Part shown: positions 43,929-53,182 of the stretch, in pieces
Layout of the letters: the number at the start of each line of letters is the position of its first letter
Position numbering within the stretch: position 1 is the stretch's first letter
Notes under the pieces: generated by a model
What the model was told of the DNA's origin: nothing
Databases searched by the model: none
The model's input: the letters and a program-made list of their open reading frames with translations, nothing else
Position numbers and translations under genes: made by a program
Assembly: GCA_017415765.1 (NCBI GenBank)
Contig: JAFQED010000064.1
Coordinates: 1 to 64,000, forward strand
DNA length: 64,000 bases
DNA from: Desulfovibrio sp.
GTDB taxonomy: Bacteria; Desulfobacterota; Desulfovibrionia; Desulfovibrionales; Desulfovibrionaceae
Direction of reading: 5' to 3'

Positions 43929-44471
43929 ATGCGTAATATCATTCTTATGGCCTTCGCGCTCTGCCTGCTGCTGACCGCCCCGGCCAAGGCTGCTGATGCG
44001 GAAGTCGCCAAAGGTGTCCACAAGATCGGTGTAGTGGATATGCAGGTGGTGGCTACGGAAAGTGAACCCGCCAAGGCCGCCAAAAAGCAGATGGAAAGCA
44101 AGTACAGCAAGGAACGCGACGAGCTGGAAAAGCAGGGCAAAGCCCTGCAAAAGAAGGCCGAAGCCCTGAAAGACCCCAAGGCCAGCGAAGAAAAGAAGCT
44201 CGCCTTCATCCGGGCCAAGCAGGATCTTGACCAGAAGACCCGTAACTTCATGCGCAAGGTGGAGCAGGAAGAGCTTACCCTGCGTCAGGACATGGTCAAG
44301 CGCGTTTTCAGTGCCACTTACGAAGTGGCCCGCGCCAAGGGCTTTGACTTTGTGGTGGACATTACCGCCGGTGGCGTCCTCTATGCCGACAAATCCATGG
44401 ATCTGACCACAGATGTGCTGGAAGAAGTCAACAAGCAGTACAAGGCCGACCAGAAAGAAAAGAAAAAGTAG
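43929..44471 (+). CDS. Periplasmic chaperone Skp/OmpH
   Basis: A 180-residue periplasmic protein with a clean signal peptide (MRNIILMAFALCLLLTAPAK, then AADA). The mature part is highly charged and coiled-coil (KYSKERDELEKQGKALQKKA), flanked by the short trimerisation strands KIGVVDMQVVATESE and FDFVVDITAGGVLYADKSMD, the Skp layout. Skp trimers carry unfolded outer-membrane proteins to BamA, which is encoded just upstream. GGGGAAGGAG lies before the ATG. The C-terminal lysine tail is normal. Confidence 0.88.
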   Translation: MRNIILMAFALCLLLTAPAKAADAEVAKGVHKIGVVDMQVVATESEPAKAAKKQMESKYSKERDELEKQGKALQKKAEALKDPKASEEKKLAFIRAKQDLDQKTRNFMRKVEQEELTLRQDMVKRVFSATYEVARAKGFDFVVDITAGGVLYADKSMDLTTDVLEEVNKQYKADQKEKKK

Positions 44472-44500
44472 CCCGGTGGCTGCACGATACTGTCACATCC

Positions 44501-44532
44501 AAAGTCCTTCTGCCTCCGGGTGGAAGGACTTT
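44501..44532 (+). other. Hairpin between ompH and fabZ
   Basis: AAAGTCCTTC (44501-44510) pairs with GAAGGACTTT (44523-44532). No U-tract follows, so it may be an mRNA-stabilising or attenuating hairpin rather than a terminator. Confidence 0.5.
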
Positions 44533-44556
44533 GTGTAGCTGCCTACAGGAGGAACC

Positions 44557-45021
44557 ATGCAGGACGCCAGCCAACATCCCTGTCAGACTATGGACATCCA
44601 GCGCATCCTTTCGCTCTTGCCTCACCGCTACCCCTTCCTGCTGGTGGACAGGGTGGTGGAATGTGTGCCCGGTTCCCACATCCGGGCGTACAAGAATGTC
44701 AGCTTTAACGAGCCTTTTTTCCAGGGGCATTTTCCGGGTGCGCCCATCATGCCGGGTGTCCTCATCCTGGAGGCACTGGCCCAGACTGGCGGCCTGTTGG
44801 CCGCTGCTGGTATGGAAAACCTGGGCGACAAGCTCTTTCTGTTCACCGGCCTTGATGGTGTAAAATTCCGTCGGCAGGTCGTCCCCGGCGACAGGCTGGA
44901 ACTGGAATGCAGCAATATCCGCATGAAGCTCAAACTCTGCAAGATGGACGCCCGCGCCCTTGTGGACGGCAAGCTGGCCGCTGAAGCCCAGATAACCGCC
45001 GCCATCGGCGACAGGCCGTAA
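44557..45021 (+). CDS. fabZ: 3-hydroxyacyl-[acyl-carrier-protein] dehydratase FabZ
   Basis: A 154-residue hot-dog-fold dehydratase of fatty-acid synthesis, also feeding lipid A precursors. It has LLPHRYPFLLVDRVVECVPG, the catalytic His in NEPFFQGHFPGAPIMPGVL and the Glu in ILEALAQTGG, and FTGLDGVKFRRQVVPGDRLE. AGGAGG lies 6 bases before the ATG at 44557; the family usually aligns from the MDIQRIL segment 12 residues later. Its position after bamA-ompH matches the common envelope cluster order, but lpxD and lpxA are not present here. Confidence 0.93.
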   Translation: MQDASQHPCQTMDIQRILSLLPHRYPFLLVDRVVECVPGSHIRAYKNVSFNEPFFQGHFPGAPIMPGVLILEALAQTGGLLAAAGMENLGDKLFLFTGLDGVKFRRQVVPGDRLELECSNIRMKLKLCKMDARALVDGKLAAEAQITAAIGDRP

Positions 45022-45044
45022 CTCCCCCCCAGTATACGATACAA

Positions 45045-45072
45045 AAACGGCGGAGCCAAAGCCCCGCCGTTT
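45045..45072. terminator. Bidirectional terminator between fabZ and the hydrogenase
   Basis: AAACGGCGG (45045-45053) pairs with CCGCCGTTT (45064-45072). It separates the convergent fabZ (+) and hydrogenase (-) genes, with A-rich sequence on the left serving the minus strand. Confidence 0.75.
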
Positions 45073-45098
45073 CATATTGCTTTTCATACGTGTCTAGC

Positions 45099-46901
45099 CT
45101 ACTCGTCCGTCAGGGTCAGCCTGCGCTTGTTGGCCTGGATGCTCTCGCTGGGCTGGGCACTGCGGTCAGCATAGCCGGTGTGCAGCAAGTGGTGCGCTTT
45201 TTCGGAATTGGGAGCACCCAGGAAGTCCGCATAGAGCTTTTTGACCTGCGGATTGTTGTGCGACTGGCGACGCGGCATGGAGCGATCCAGGGCATACAAT
45301 GCCTGCTGGCGCAGATATGCCCCGGGGTGATAGTCCCTCTTGATGCGGCTGGTACCGCCACCGTCCACACAGCCGCCCGGACAGGCCATGACCTCAATAA
45401 AGGTATAGGGGGATTCACCACGCAGGGCCTGTTCTGCCAGGATGCGGGCATTGCGAAGGCCGTGGCAAATGGCAACCTTGATGCTGCCATTGCCCTCACC
45501 CAGATCCACATCAGCCTCACGTACACCTTCCATACCGCGCAGTGGTTCAGATTCTATGCGCTCCATCTCCTTGCCGTTGAGTACGGCATAGACAGTACGC
45601 ACGGCAGCTTCCATCACCCCGCCGGTAGAGCCAAAGATGACCGCCGCACCGGTGGAGGCACTCATGAAGGGATTATCAAAGGGTTCCGGCTCAATGGAGG
45701 CCAGATCCACGCCCATACGGCGCAAAAGGCGGGCAAACTCACGCACGGTAATGACCACATCCACATCCGGCACACCGTACTGGGCCAGCTCTGGCCGGGC
45801 GGCCTCATCCTTCTTGGCGATGCAGGGCATGATGGAGATGGTGCGGATACGCGTCGTATCCAAATCCATCACCTTGGGCAGATAGGTTTTGCACAACGCC
45901 CCCAGGACGCCCTGCGGAGAACGAGTGCTGGACACATAGGGCAGGATGGCCGGGCAATGCTTTTCCGCATAGTTGACCCAGCCGGGACAGCAGGACGTGA
46001 ACATGGGCAGCCGTGCCCCGCTCCTAATTTTTTCCAGCAGTTCCGTGCCCTCTTCCATGATGACCACGTCAGCGGCAAAGTCCGTATCCAGCACCACATC
46101 GGCACCGATCCGGCGCAGGGCCGCCACGATCTTGCCTTCTACGTTGACGCCGGGGGTAAAGCCAAACTCCTCACCCAGCAGGACGCGCACGGACGGCGCA
46201 AAGCTGAAAACCGTGATCAGCTCCGGGTCTGCCAGATAATCCAGCACAGTGTCGTTCTGGTCGCGTTCGGCCAGCGCACCTGTAGGACAAACCAGGGTAC
46301 ACTGCCCGCACTGGATACAGGCCGAGGAACGGTGATCTGCCGACATGCCCACGCCAATGCAGGCTTCCAGCCCCTTGCCGTCCACCGTGAGGGCAGCCAC
46401 GCCCTGTATCTGACGGCAGACTTCCACACAGCGCAAACAGCGGATGCACTTGGTCATGTCGCGGGTCATGCCGGTGGCACTGTCGTCCACCGGCCGCTCC
46501 CCGGCGGCAGGGCGCAGACGGTGGGTAAAACGGTTGCGGACAAGGCCCACGGCCTCGCCCAGATCCTGCAATTCACAGTCTCCGTGCCGCGCACAGGAGA
46601 CACACTCCTGATCGTGGTCGGCAAAGATCATCTCCACCTGCATACGCTGCATGTCACGCACATGGCGGGAGAAGGTATCCACCTGCATCCCCTCGGTCAT
46701 GGGCGTGTCACAGGCCGTGACGATGCGCGTACCCAGCGCGTCCGTCACCTCGGTCAGACAAACGCGACAGGTGGCCGGTTTGTGCCGCAGCGGCTCAAAG
46801 CGGCACAGGGACGGGATAAAGATACCGTTGCGCCGGGCCACATGCAGGATGCTTTCGCCTTCCTCGAAGCTGTATTCCTTGCCGTTGATACTTGCTTTCA
46901 T
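45099..46901 (-). CDS. [FeFe] hydrogenase catalytic subunit with fused small-subunit domain (HndD-like)
   Basis: This 600-residue cytoplasmic-type hydrogenase has, in order: a 2Fe-2S domain (CRFEPLRHKPATCRVC), the His-ligated cluster motif HDQECVSCARHGDCELQ, two 4Fe-4S clusters (CIRCLRCVEVCR and CIQCGQCTLVCPTGAL), and the H-cluster domain with L1 FTSCCPGWVNYAEKHCP, L2 ISIMPCIAKKDEA and L3 EVMACPGGCVDGGG. A C-terminal Fe_hyd_SSU-type tail follows (NPQVKKLYADFLGAPNSEKA). There is no Tat signal. Start MKASINGKEY has AGGAGG about 10 bases upstream. It is the last gene of hydF / flavoprotein fusion / hydrogenase and probably exchanges electrons with NAD(P)H via the fusion protein. Confidence 0.93.
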   Translation of the reverse strand: MKASINGKEYSFEEGESILHVARRNGIFIPSLCRFEPLRHKPATCRVCLTEVTDALGTRIVTACDTPMTEGMQVDTFSRHVRDMQRMQVEMIFADHDQECVSCARHGDCELQDLGEAVGLVRNRFTHRLRPAAGERPVDDSATGMTRDMTKCIRCLRCVEVCRQIQGVAALTVDGKGLEACIGVGMSADHRSSACIQCGQCTLVCPTGALAERDQNDTVLDYLADPELITVFSFAPSVRVLLGEEFGFTPGVNVEGKIVAALRRIGADVVLDTDFAADVVIMEEGTELLEKIRSGARLPMFTSCCPGWVNYAEKHCPAILPYVSSTRSPQGVLGALCKTYLPKVMDLDTTRIRTISIMPCIAKKDEAARPELAQYGVPDVDVVITVREFARLLRRMGVDLASIEPEPFDNPFMSASTGAAVIFGSTGGVMEAAVRTVYAVLNGKEMERIESEPLRGMEGVREADVDLGEGNGSIKVAICHGLRNARILAEQALRGESPYTFIEVMACPGGCVDGGGTSRIKRDYHPGAYLRQQALYALDRSMPRRQSHNNPQVKKLYADFLGAPNSEKAHHLLHTGYADRSAQPSESIQANKRRLTLTDE

Positions 46902-46923
46902 GGCGTTGTGTCCTCCTGTGCGA

Positions 46924-49479
46924 TCAGGCCACCTGGCCGGGGATGGGGGCATCGGTCACCACGGAAAGCACCCGGTAGCAGCGCATGCAGCGCGCAGCCT
47001 CGGCCCAGGCTTCCTCCTGGCTCATGGTCTGCTCCACTTCGCAAAAATTGCCCTGCCGCTGGGCGGGTTCCAGCTCGCGCAGCGGGGCGCGTGCCCTGCG
47101 CTCCTTGCCGGGCACAGGCTTGCCGTCATCCAGCAGCTTGCCGGCCGCTATCAGCTCGCTCATGCGCCAGCGCGAGTCAAAGGGCATCTGCCCGGTGGAG
47201 AGATAGCGGTCAATGGAGCGGGCCGCAAAATAGGCCTGCCCCATACCCATGATCATGGTGGTAGGCCCGGTGGCACGCGGGCCGGAAGTGCAGTCCCCAC
47301 CGGCAAAGACGCCGGGGCGGCTGGTTTCGTGCGCAGCGTTGATGATGATGCAGTTCTTGCGGTCGCGGGCAATGCCCTCGTCATCGCCCAGCATGGCCTT
47401 GTCGGCTTTCTGACCAATGGCCGCAATGACATGGCTGCACGGCAGCACCCGTTCCGTACCTGGGATGGGACGCACGCCGCGCCGCCCGCTGGCATCGGGT
47501 TCGGTACGTTCCATGTCCTGTACGCGCAGGCCCACTATTTTGCCATCCTCCACCACCAGGGCGTTTTGCCCACACAGGAAGTGGAACTCCACCCCTTCAG
47601 CCCTGGCCGCCGCGATTTCCTCATGGTCGGCCGGTGCATCGGCCTCGGTGCGCCGGTAGATGAGATGTACCGTGCCTGTGGCGATACGGGCTGCCGCCCG
47701 GCAGCAGTCCATAGCCACGTTGCCGCCGCCCACCACGACGACATCGCCTTCCAGCACGGGCGGCGCACCGGCTTCCACGCCGTCATAGACACGTTCAAGG
47801 AAGTCAATGCCGTTTTCATACTCGGCAAGGCTGGTATCTTCACCGTCCATCCCCAGATAGGAACCTTGCGGGCAGCCACCGCTGATAAAGACGGCACTGT
47901 AGCCGCGCCCGAAGAGGTCATCCACCCGGAAGTCCCGTCCCAGCTTCTGGTTGAAGAAGAACTTGCCACCCATGGCAGACACGATGTCGGTTTCTTCCTG
48001 CAGGGTCTGCTTGGGCAGACGATAGACCGGGATACCATAGCGGATCATGCCGCCCGCCTGGGACTTGGCCTCGTACAGATCCACCTGATAGCCGCGCTCC
48101 AGCAAATGGTAGGCACAGGATATGCCCACAGGCCCGGCCCCCACCACGGCCACGCGCTCTTCCCGGCCGGGTGCGCTGTCCTGCGGCTTGAGCAGACCGG
48201 AGGCTATGGCCTTGTCGGCTGCATAACGCTTGAGATTGCGGATGGAAATGGGCTCATCCACCTTGCCGCGCCGACAGGCACTTTCACAGGTGCGCACGCA
48301 CACGCGGCCACAACTGCCCACCAGCGGGTAGTGGCGCAAAACCGTATTGGCCGCCAGGTCGTCATGCCCGTCCTTGATGTAGTCAATGTAGCGGGGGATG
48401 TTGACGATGCCGGGACAGGCCTCGATGCAGGGGCTAGTCACCGCGCTGTAGAAGCCATGCTTGCCGGGTGTGCCGGGCCGCTGCAAATCATCGGGGAAGT
48501 GCGCAAGGGCCTGGAGCAGGGGCTGCGGCCCTGTCTTCCCCACACCGCAAAGGGAGGTCTGGGCCATCTGGCTGGCCAGCTCCCGCAGGGCGGTCAGATC
48601 CACCTTACCGGTACGCAGGGCGGCTTCCAGGGCATCGCGCAGCAGGGGCGCGCCCGTGCGACAGGGAGAGCATTTGCCACAGGACTCTGCTGCTACCCGG
48701 TGAAAATGCCTCCACATGGCCCACAGCAGGGGGATCTTGGCATCCAGGACCAGAAAACCCCTGTCGCTCATGAACATCCCCGCAGCATTGCCCTCGTTGA
48801 AATGGGCAAAGATGTTCAGATCCAGACCGGGCGGGCTGGCCTGTACGCGGGCCTTGCGGTTGTCGTAGGCAATGCCGTCCCAGACGCCGTAAGCAAGTTG
48901 TGGCATACGCTGACCTCCAGAAAGCGTGTTGGTGAACTTTCGCAATGAAAGCGGCCGGTAAACAGAAATCAGGCACATGGACAGGATGAGCAGTACCTGC
49001 AGGCCGCCCTCATACATGTTTTCTGGCAGGATGCAGGCCCGCACGAAACGCAGAGGCCAATCCAGGCCGTGCGGCACAAGCCATTCTATAAGGCGATCCC
49101 CCAGACCGCTCCAGAACAGCGTCCCCCAGAAGGCCGCCGCAAGGGTTATCACCCACTTGTAGGCTATCCAGAAAAACTTGAAAAAGCCGATGGCCGTACA
49201 CAGCGAATAAAAAAGCCCTGTCAGGATGCACAGGCCCAGGCCGGGCATGACTATCCAGGTGTCCACAAAATACAGGCAGTAGCCCGCCTGGGCCACGCGC
49301 ACGGGATCCTCGCTGGACAGCCGGATAAAGCTCAGGGCCTGCATGGACATGGCCCCGCCGGCCCAGGCCGTGGCCGCCAGCAAGTGCAGGGCCTTCATAC
49401 CCTTGATGATGATATGATCAGGCGAGCTGCGGCCCTTGCCCCGCGTACCGTAGGTTCTGACAATGCTGGAATGTGACAT
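46924..49479 (-). CDS. Membrane domain fused to NuoF-like Fe-S and GltD-like flavoprotein domains
   Basis: The 851-residue frame has three parts. Residues 1-190 carry four membrane helices (HLLAATAWAGGAMSMQAL, VDTWIVMPGLGLCILTGLFY, WVITLAAAFWGTLFW, VLLILSMCLISVY), CopD/cytochrome-b-like in look. Residues 192-340 match only the Fe-S end of NuoF (ESCGKCSPCRTGAPLL, then SLCGVG), with no FMN domain. The rest is a GltD-like dinucleotide oxidoreductase with Fe-S cysteines (CGRVCVRTCESACRRGKVDE), FAD site VAVVGAGPVGISCAYHLLE and NAD(P) site VVVVGGGNVAMDCCRAA. A strong ribosome binding site (GGAGG, spacing 7) precedes the internal Met at 48906, so a 660-residue soluble form may also be made. Probable electron partner of the hydrogenase. 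Confidence 0.8.
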   Translation of the reverse strand: MSHSSIVRTYGTRGKGRSSPDHIIIKGMKALHLLAATAWAGGAMSMQALSFIRLSSEDPVRVAQAGYCLYFVDTWIVMPGLGLCILTGLFYSLCTAIGFFKFFWIAYKWVITLAAAFWGTLFWSGLGDRLIEWLVPHGLDWPLRFVRACILPENMYEGGLQVLLILSMCLISVYRPLSLRKFTNTLSGGQRMPQLAYGVWDGIAYDNRKARVQASPPGLDLNIFAHFNEGNAAGMFMSDRGFLVLDAKIPLLWAMWRHFHRVAAESCGKCSPCRTGAPLLRDALEAALRTGKVDLTALRELASQMAQTSLCGVGKTGPQPLLQALAHFPDDLQRPGTPGKHGFYSAVTSPCIEACPGIVNIPRYIDYIKDGHDDLAANTVLRHYPLVGSCGRVCVRTCESACRRGKVDEPISIRNLKRYAADKAIASGLLKPQDSAPGREERVAVVGAGPVGISCAYHLLERGYQVDLYEAKSQAGGMIRYGIPVYRLPKQTLQEETDIVSAMGGKFFFNQKLGRDFRVDDLFGRGYSAVFISGGCPQGSYLGMDGEDTSLAEYENGIDFLERVYDGVEAGAPPVLEGDVVVVGGGNVAMDCCRAAARIATGTVHLIYRRTEADAPADHEEIAAARAEGVEFHFLCGQNALVVEDGKIVGLRVQDMERTEPDASGRRGVRPIPGTERVLPCSHVIAAIGQKADKAMLGDDEGIARDRKNCIIINAAHETSRPGVFAGGDCTSGPRATGPTTMIMGMGQAYFAARSIDRYLSTGQMPFDSRWRMSELIAAGKLLDDGKPVPGKERRARAPLRELEPAQRQGNFCEVEQTMSQEEAWAEAARCMRCYRVLSVVTDAPIPGQVA

Positions 49480-49604
49480 TACCGGCCCGCCCTCTCACAG
49501 CAAGAAATTTTGCAAGGATATGCCATACGCCACCTGCTTGCAAGCGTCCATGACAAAAGCACACGGGCAGTCGCATGACCACAATGGAACTGACGACCGC
49601 TGCC

Positions 49605-50867
49605 CTATGCCTCCCCTGTCGGACGGGCCAGCTCTTCAAAGGCGTGCAGCGCATCGGGGAAAGAAGCCAGGGCCTGTACCAGCACACCCTGCGCCAGCGA
49701 GATGGCAAGGCCATAATTTGTCATGGGCAAGCCCACCTCGGCAGCGGCCTCCAGCCGGGCCAGCATTTGCCGACGACTGAGCATACAGCCCCCACAATGT
49801 ACCACCACCTTGCAGGACGTATCGTAGGCCGGGAAGCCCCGCCCCGCATGCCAGCTGAACTGCAATGGCCCGCCAGCCAGCTTTTGTAGCAGACGCGGCA
49901 GCTTGACACGGCCAATATCATCCTGCTGCGGGTGGTGTGTGCAGGATTCCTGTATCAGCACATGGTCGCCCGGTTCAAGGCGGGTCAGGGCGGCAGCCCC
50001 CCGCGCCAAAGCGGATAAATCTCCCTTGTGCCGTGCCATGAGGATGGAAAAGGTCGTCATGGGCATGGCAGCGGGCAGCCCCTCCCCATCAAGGTAGGAC
50101 ACCACCCTGCTGACCACCTGCGAATCACACACCACCAAATCGGGCAGGCGTCCAAGGCTGGTCAGCGCAACGGGCAAACGGGCTTCGGTCACCACCATGC
50201 AGAGCTTGTCGTGATCCAGACAATCACGGATGGCCTGCATCTGCGGCAGGATGAGACGCCCCCTGGGCGCGCCGGAATCCACGGGCGTTACCAGCAGGGC
50301 CAGACCGTCCGGCGGCAGCAGGTCGGCCAGCAGGGGAGGCTGCTCCCCCTCTCCACGGGCCTGTGTGGCCAAATCCACCAGGGCAGCCCGGATGGCATCC
50401 AGCCCCTGCCCGTTCCGGGCCGAGGCCGCCAGCACGGCGACGCCTTCCGGCACGGCAGCCGGGGGCAGCCTGTCCTTGCCCAAACATCTGTCGGCCTTGT
50501 TCTGCACCACGGCAAAGGGGATGCCCCGCCGTTGCAAAAGAGCGGCTGTCTTTACCTCGGCCTGACCCCAGCGGCCATCGCTGACCAGCAGGGCCACATC
50601 CACCCGGCCCAGGACTTGCAGGCTGCGCCCCACGCGCAGTTGGCCCAGCTCGCCTTCGTCATCCAGCCCGGCCGTATCCACAAAGACCACCGGCCCCAGC
50701 GGGGCAAGCTCCATGGCCTTTTCTACCGGGTCTGTCGTGGTGCCGGGCGTGGCCGAGACCAGGGCCAGGCTCTGGCCCGTAAGGGCATTGAGCAGAGACG
50801 ACTTGCCCACATTGCGGCGGCCAAACAAACCAATATGCAAACGCATACCCCTGGGCGTCCCGTGCAT
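49605..50867 (-). CDS. hydF: [FeFe] hydrogenase H-cluster maturation GTPase HydF
   Basis: The 420-residue scaffold assembles and delivers the diiron subcluster to the hydrogenase encoded two genes downstream. The GTPase domain begins RLHIGLFGRRNVGKSSLLNA and has TPGTTTDPVEKAM, VFVDTAGLDDEGELG and VQNKADR. The C-terminal Fe-S ligands are present (ESCTHHP, then VVHCGGCMLSRRQ). I start at MHGTPRG (50867), matching known HydF N-termini; the GGGGGAGG site immediately upstream would also allow 50870. HydE and HydG are not in the window. Confidence 0.93.
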   Translation of the reverse strand: MHGTPRGMRLHIGLFGRRNVGKSSLLNALTGQSLALVSATPGTTTDPVEKAMELAPLGPVVFVDTAGLDDEGELGQLRVGRSLQVLGRVDVALLVSDGRWGQAEVKTAALLQRRGIPFAVVQNKADRCLGKDRLPPAAVPEGVAVLAASARNGQGLDAIRAALVDLATQARGEGEQPPLLADLLPPDGLALLVTPVDSGAPRGRLILPQMQAIRDCLDHDKLCMVVTEARLPVALTSLGRLPDLVVCDSQVVSRVVSYLDGEGLPAAMPMTTFSILMARHKGDLSALARGAAALTRLEPGDHVLIQESCTHHPQQDDIGRVKLPRLLQKLAGGPLQFSWHAGRGFPAYDTSCKVVVHCGGCMLSRRQMLARLEAAAEVGLPMTNYGLAISLAQGVLVQALASFPDALHAFEELARPTGEA

Positions 50868-51069
50868 CATCCTCCCCCACAGCAAGAGTTGCGGTCTATC
50901 CCCCCTGCCAGCGCAGAGGCGTTCTGGCAGACATGGCCGATGCTCAAGCATAGCCAAGTTCTACGGCAACAACAAGCAGGGACGCCAGAAGACGCAGCCC
51001 TGCTGCTGGCCTTGTCGCGGCTGGACTGAAGCGGAAAAAATCGCTATGCTTGCGGCATGGGAGGTCATC

Positions 51070-51345
51070 ATGTCCAGCCTGACCTTTGATACCCTTGGAT
51101 ACTTTGAAAAGCTCAAGGCCGCCGGTGTGCCTGACGCACAAGCCAAGGTGCAGGTGGAAGCCATGCAGGACGTTGTACGGCAGTATGACGAAAGCAGTCG
51201 CAAGGAGCTTGCCACCAAGGGTGACATTCAGGATGTAAGGCTTGAAATGAAGTCCATGGAAATGCGGCTCCTGAAGTGGCAAATCGGCCTTGCCGTTGCC
51301 ATCATTGCCATCATGGCCAAGGGCTTTGGCTGGCTTGGTTTCTGA
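51070..51345 (+). CDS. Small DUF1640-like coiled-coil membrane protein (91 aa)
   Basis: The protein has the DUF1640 pattern: LTFDTLGYFEKLKAAGVPDA, QAKVQVEAMQDVV, a charged coiled coil (KELATKGDIQDVRLEMKSME) and a C-terminal membrane helix (IGLAVAIIAIMAKGFGWLGF). Relatives are small tail-anchored proteins of unclear function, frequent near mobile DNA. GGAGG lies 5 bases before the ATG at 51070. It stands between hydF (divergent) and the glycan transporter, 40 bases upstream of the latter. Confidence 0.75.
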   Translation: MSSLTFDTLGYFEKLKAAGVPDAQAKVQVEAMQDVVRQYDESSRKELATKGDIQDVRLEMKSMEMRLLKWQIGLAVAIIAIMAKGFGWLGF

Positions 51346-51385
51346 AGCGTATTTTCTGCGTCAAGCGTAACAACACCAATATCAA

Positions 51386-53182
51386 GTGACAGACAAACAG
51401 CACACCAACTACACTGTGGCGGACATCTGCCGCCAAATCTATACCCTTGCCAGTCCGGGAGAGCGTCGCCTTTTCTGGTGGCTGTGCGTCCTCAATATCT
51501 GTATGGGGCTGCTGGAAATCGGCGTGGCTGGGGGCATCTCCCTGCTGGGGGTTGCCATGTCCACGCCGGAAAGCCTGGTGCGCTTCCCCCTGCTGGGGGA
51601 GATACGTGCGGCCCTGCTCTTTCCCGCACAGATGCCGGTGGCTATCCAGTTTTTGCTTCTGGTGCTTGGTATCGTCTGCGTGGCGACACTCTGTAAAAAT
51701 CTCTTGCTGGGCGGCATCACCTGGCTGCAAAACTGTTTTTGCCAGAAGATTGCCTGGAGTCTCGGCTGTGATCTATTCCGCCGCTTTCTGGGTGCGCCTC
51801 CCATCTGGCATACCGGGCAGAATTCCGCTGAATTGCTGACAGTCCTGAATTGGCGCGGCACTGTTGCAGGCTACGCCAGCAGTCTGCTTCTTCTGTGTAC
51901 ACAGATTGCTATTGCCGCCTTCTTGCTGATAGGCTCACTCATCCTGACGCCGCTGCCTTCCTGTCTGCTCTTTGCCTCTGTTGCCCTGCTGGGCTGGGGC
52001 ATCAAGCAATTTACCTCAAGTAAAACCTATGCTCTATCATCGAGCATCCGCAACTACGACCTGCATAACGCCCGCGTGGCCATGCAGGGTCTACACGGGC
52101 TGCGCGAAGTCTGCATCTATGATAGGAAACAGGCCTTTCAGGAGGAGTTTCAACGCTTTATCCCTCCCTATATCGAGGAAAACAGCACCAGAAGCACCCT
52201 GCCCATGCTGCCTGTCTGGCTGCTGGAGACGGCTGGCATGTTTCTGCTGCTGCTGGCCCTGCTGGTGCAGGTCTGGCTGGGGGCCAGCGTGGCGGCAACG
52301 ACAGGTACGTTGACCCTGCTGGCAGCGGTTTCGTGGCGGTTGCTGCCGGCTGCCAACAAGATCATGGGCGCGGTCATTACCATGCGTTCCTGTCAGCCCC
52401 ACGTTGAAAAGCTGTTTGACTTTGTGCAGGATCTGCCAGCCCCGGCCAGCCTGGTGGCCCGCCCCCTACGGCCATTCCAGAAAGAGATACGCCTGACCGA
52501 CCTCCATTTTACCTATCCCACGGCAAGCCAGCCCGCCCTGGACGGCGTATCCCTGCATATCCCCAGGGGAAGCATGGTGGGCATCGTGGGCCATTCCGGC
52601 TCTGGCAAGAGTACGCTGATCGCCCTGCTCACGGGTCTGCTCCAGCCGCAGCGTGGTCAACTTTCCGTAGATGCCCAGCCCTGGGATCCTGCCAAGGAGC
52701 GACTGCACATCGGCTATGTGCCGCAGCAGCTCTATCTGCTGGACGCCACCCTGGCCGAAAACGTGGCCTTTTCCCATTGGGGCGAACCCGTGGATGAGGT
52801 GCGAGTGCTGGAATGTTGCCGCATGGCGGCTATGGACTTTGTGGATGACTTGCCAGACGGCATCCACACCCCACTGGGAGAACGCGGTGTGCGCCTTTCC
52901 GGCGGGCAGATCCAGCGTGTGGGGATTGCCCGCGCCCTGTATGACGATCCCGACCTGCTTGTCTTTGACGAAGCCACCTCTGCCCTTGACGGAGCAACAG
53001 AAAAGGCCGTACAATCAACCATTGAAAGTTTACGCCAGCACATTACCCTTGTTGTGGTCGCTCACCGCCTGAGTACCGTAGAAGCCTGTGATATGCTCTA
53101 CTGGATGGACAAAGGGGTAATGGTGAAGAGCGGAAAGCCGGATGCGATATTGAAGAACTATTGCAGTGCTTTAATATATTAG
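51386..53182 (+). CDS. ABC transporter, fused permease-ATPase (PglK-like flippase)
   Basis: A 598-residue half-transporter. The membrane domain (about 1-340) has five to six helices (FWWLCVLNICMGLLEIGVAG, FLLLVLGIVCVATLCKNLLL, LLLLCTQIAIAAFLLIGSLI). The ATPase domain has Walker A VGHSGSGKSTLIALLTG, Q-loop YVPQQLYLLD, signature RLSGGQIQRVGIARALYDD, Walker B LLVFDEATSALD and switch His VVVAHRLST. Two copies make a transporter. Its position at the head of the surface-glycan locus suggests flipping of a lipid-linked oligosaccharide, by analogy with PglK. The start is GTG at 51386 with a poor ribosome binding site, so the start is uncertain. Confidence 0.82.
   Translation: MTDKQHTNYTVADICRQIYTLASPGERRLFWWLCVLNICMGLLEIGVAGGISLLGVAMSTPESLVRFPLLGEIRAALLFPAQMPVAIQFLLLVLGIVCVATLCKNLLLGGITWLQNCFCQKIAWSLGCDLFRRFLGAPPIWHTGQNSAELLTVLNWRGTVAGYASSLLLLCTQIAIAAFLLIGSLILTPLPSCLLFASVALLGWGIKQFTSSKTYALSSSIRNYDLHNARVAMQGLHGLREVCIYDRKQAFQEEFQRFIPPYIEENSTRSTLPMLPVWLLETAGMFLLLLALLVQVWLGASVAATTGTLTLLAAVSWRLLPAANKIMGAVITMRSCQPHVEKLFDFVQDLPAPASLVARPLRPFQKEIRLTDLHFTYPTASQPALDGVSLHIPRGSMVGIVGHSGSGKSTLIALLTGLLQPQRGQLSVDAQPWDPAKERLHIGYVPQQLYLLDATLAENVAFSHWGEPVDEVRVLECCRMAAMDFVDDLPDGIHTPLGERGVRLSGGQIQRVGIARALYDDPDLLVFDEATSALDGATEKAVQSTIESLRQHITLVVVAHRLSTVEACDMLYWMDKGVMVKSGKPDAILKNYCSALIY

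Noticed and set aside
44501..44532. Rho-independent terminator between ompH and fabZ
   Set aside because: The stem is good but no U-tract follows, so I list it only as a hairpin.
45090..48948. Two very long plus-strand frames opposite the hydrogenase and its flavoprotein partner
   Set aside because: The minus-strand genes have unmistakable Fe-S, FAD and H-cluster motifs; the plus-strand frames have none.
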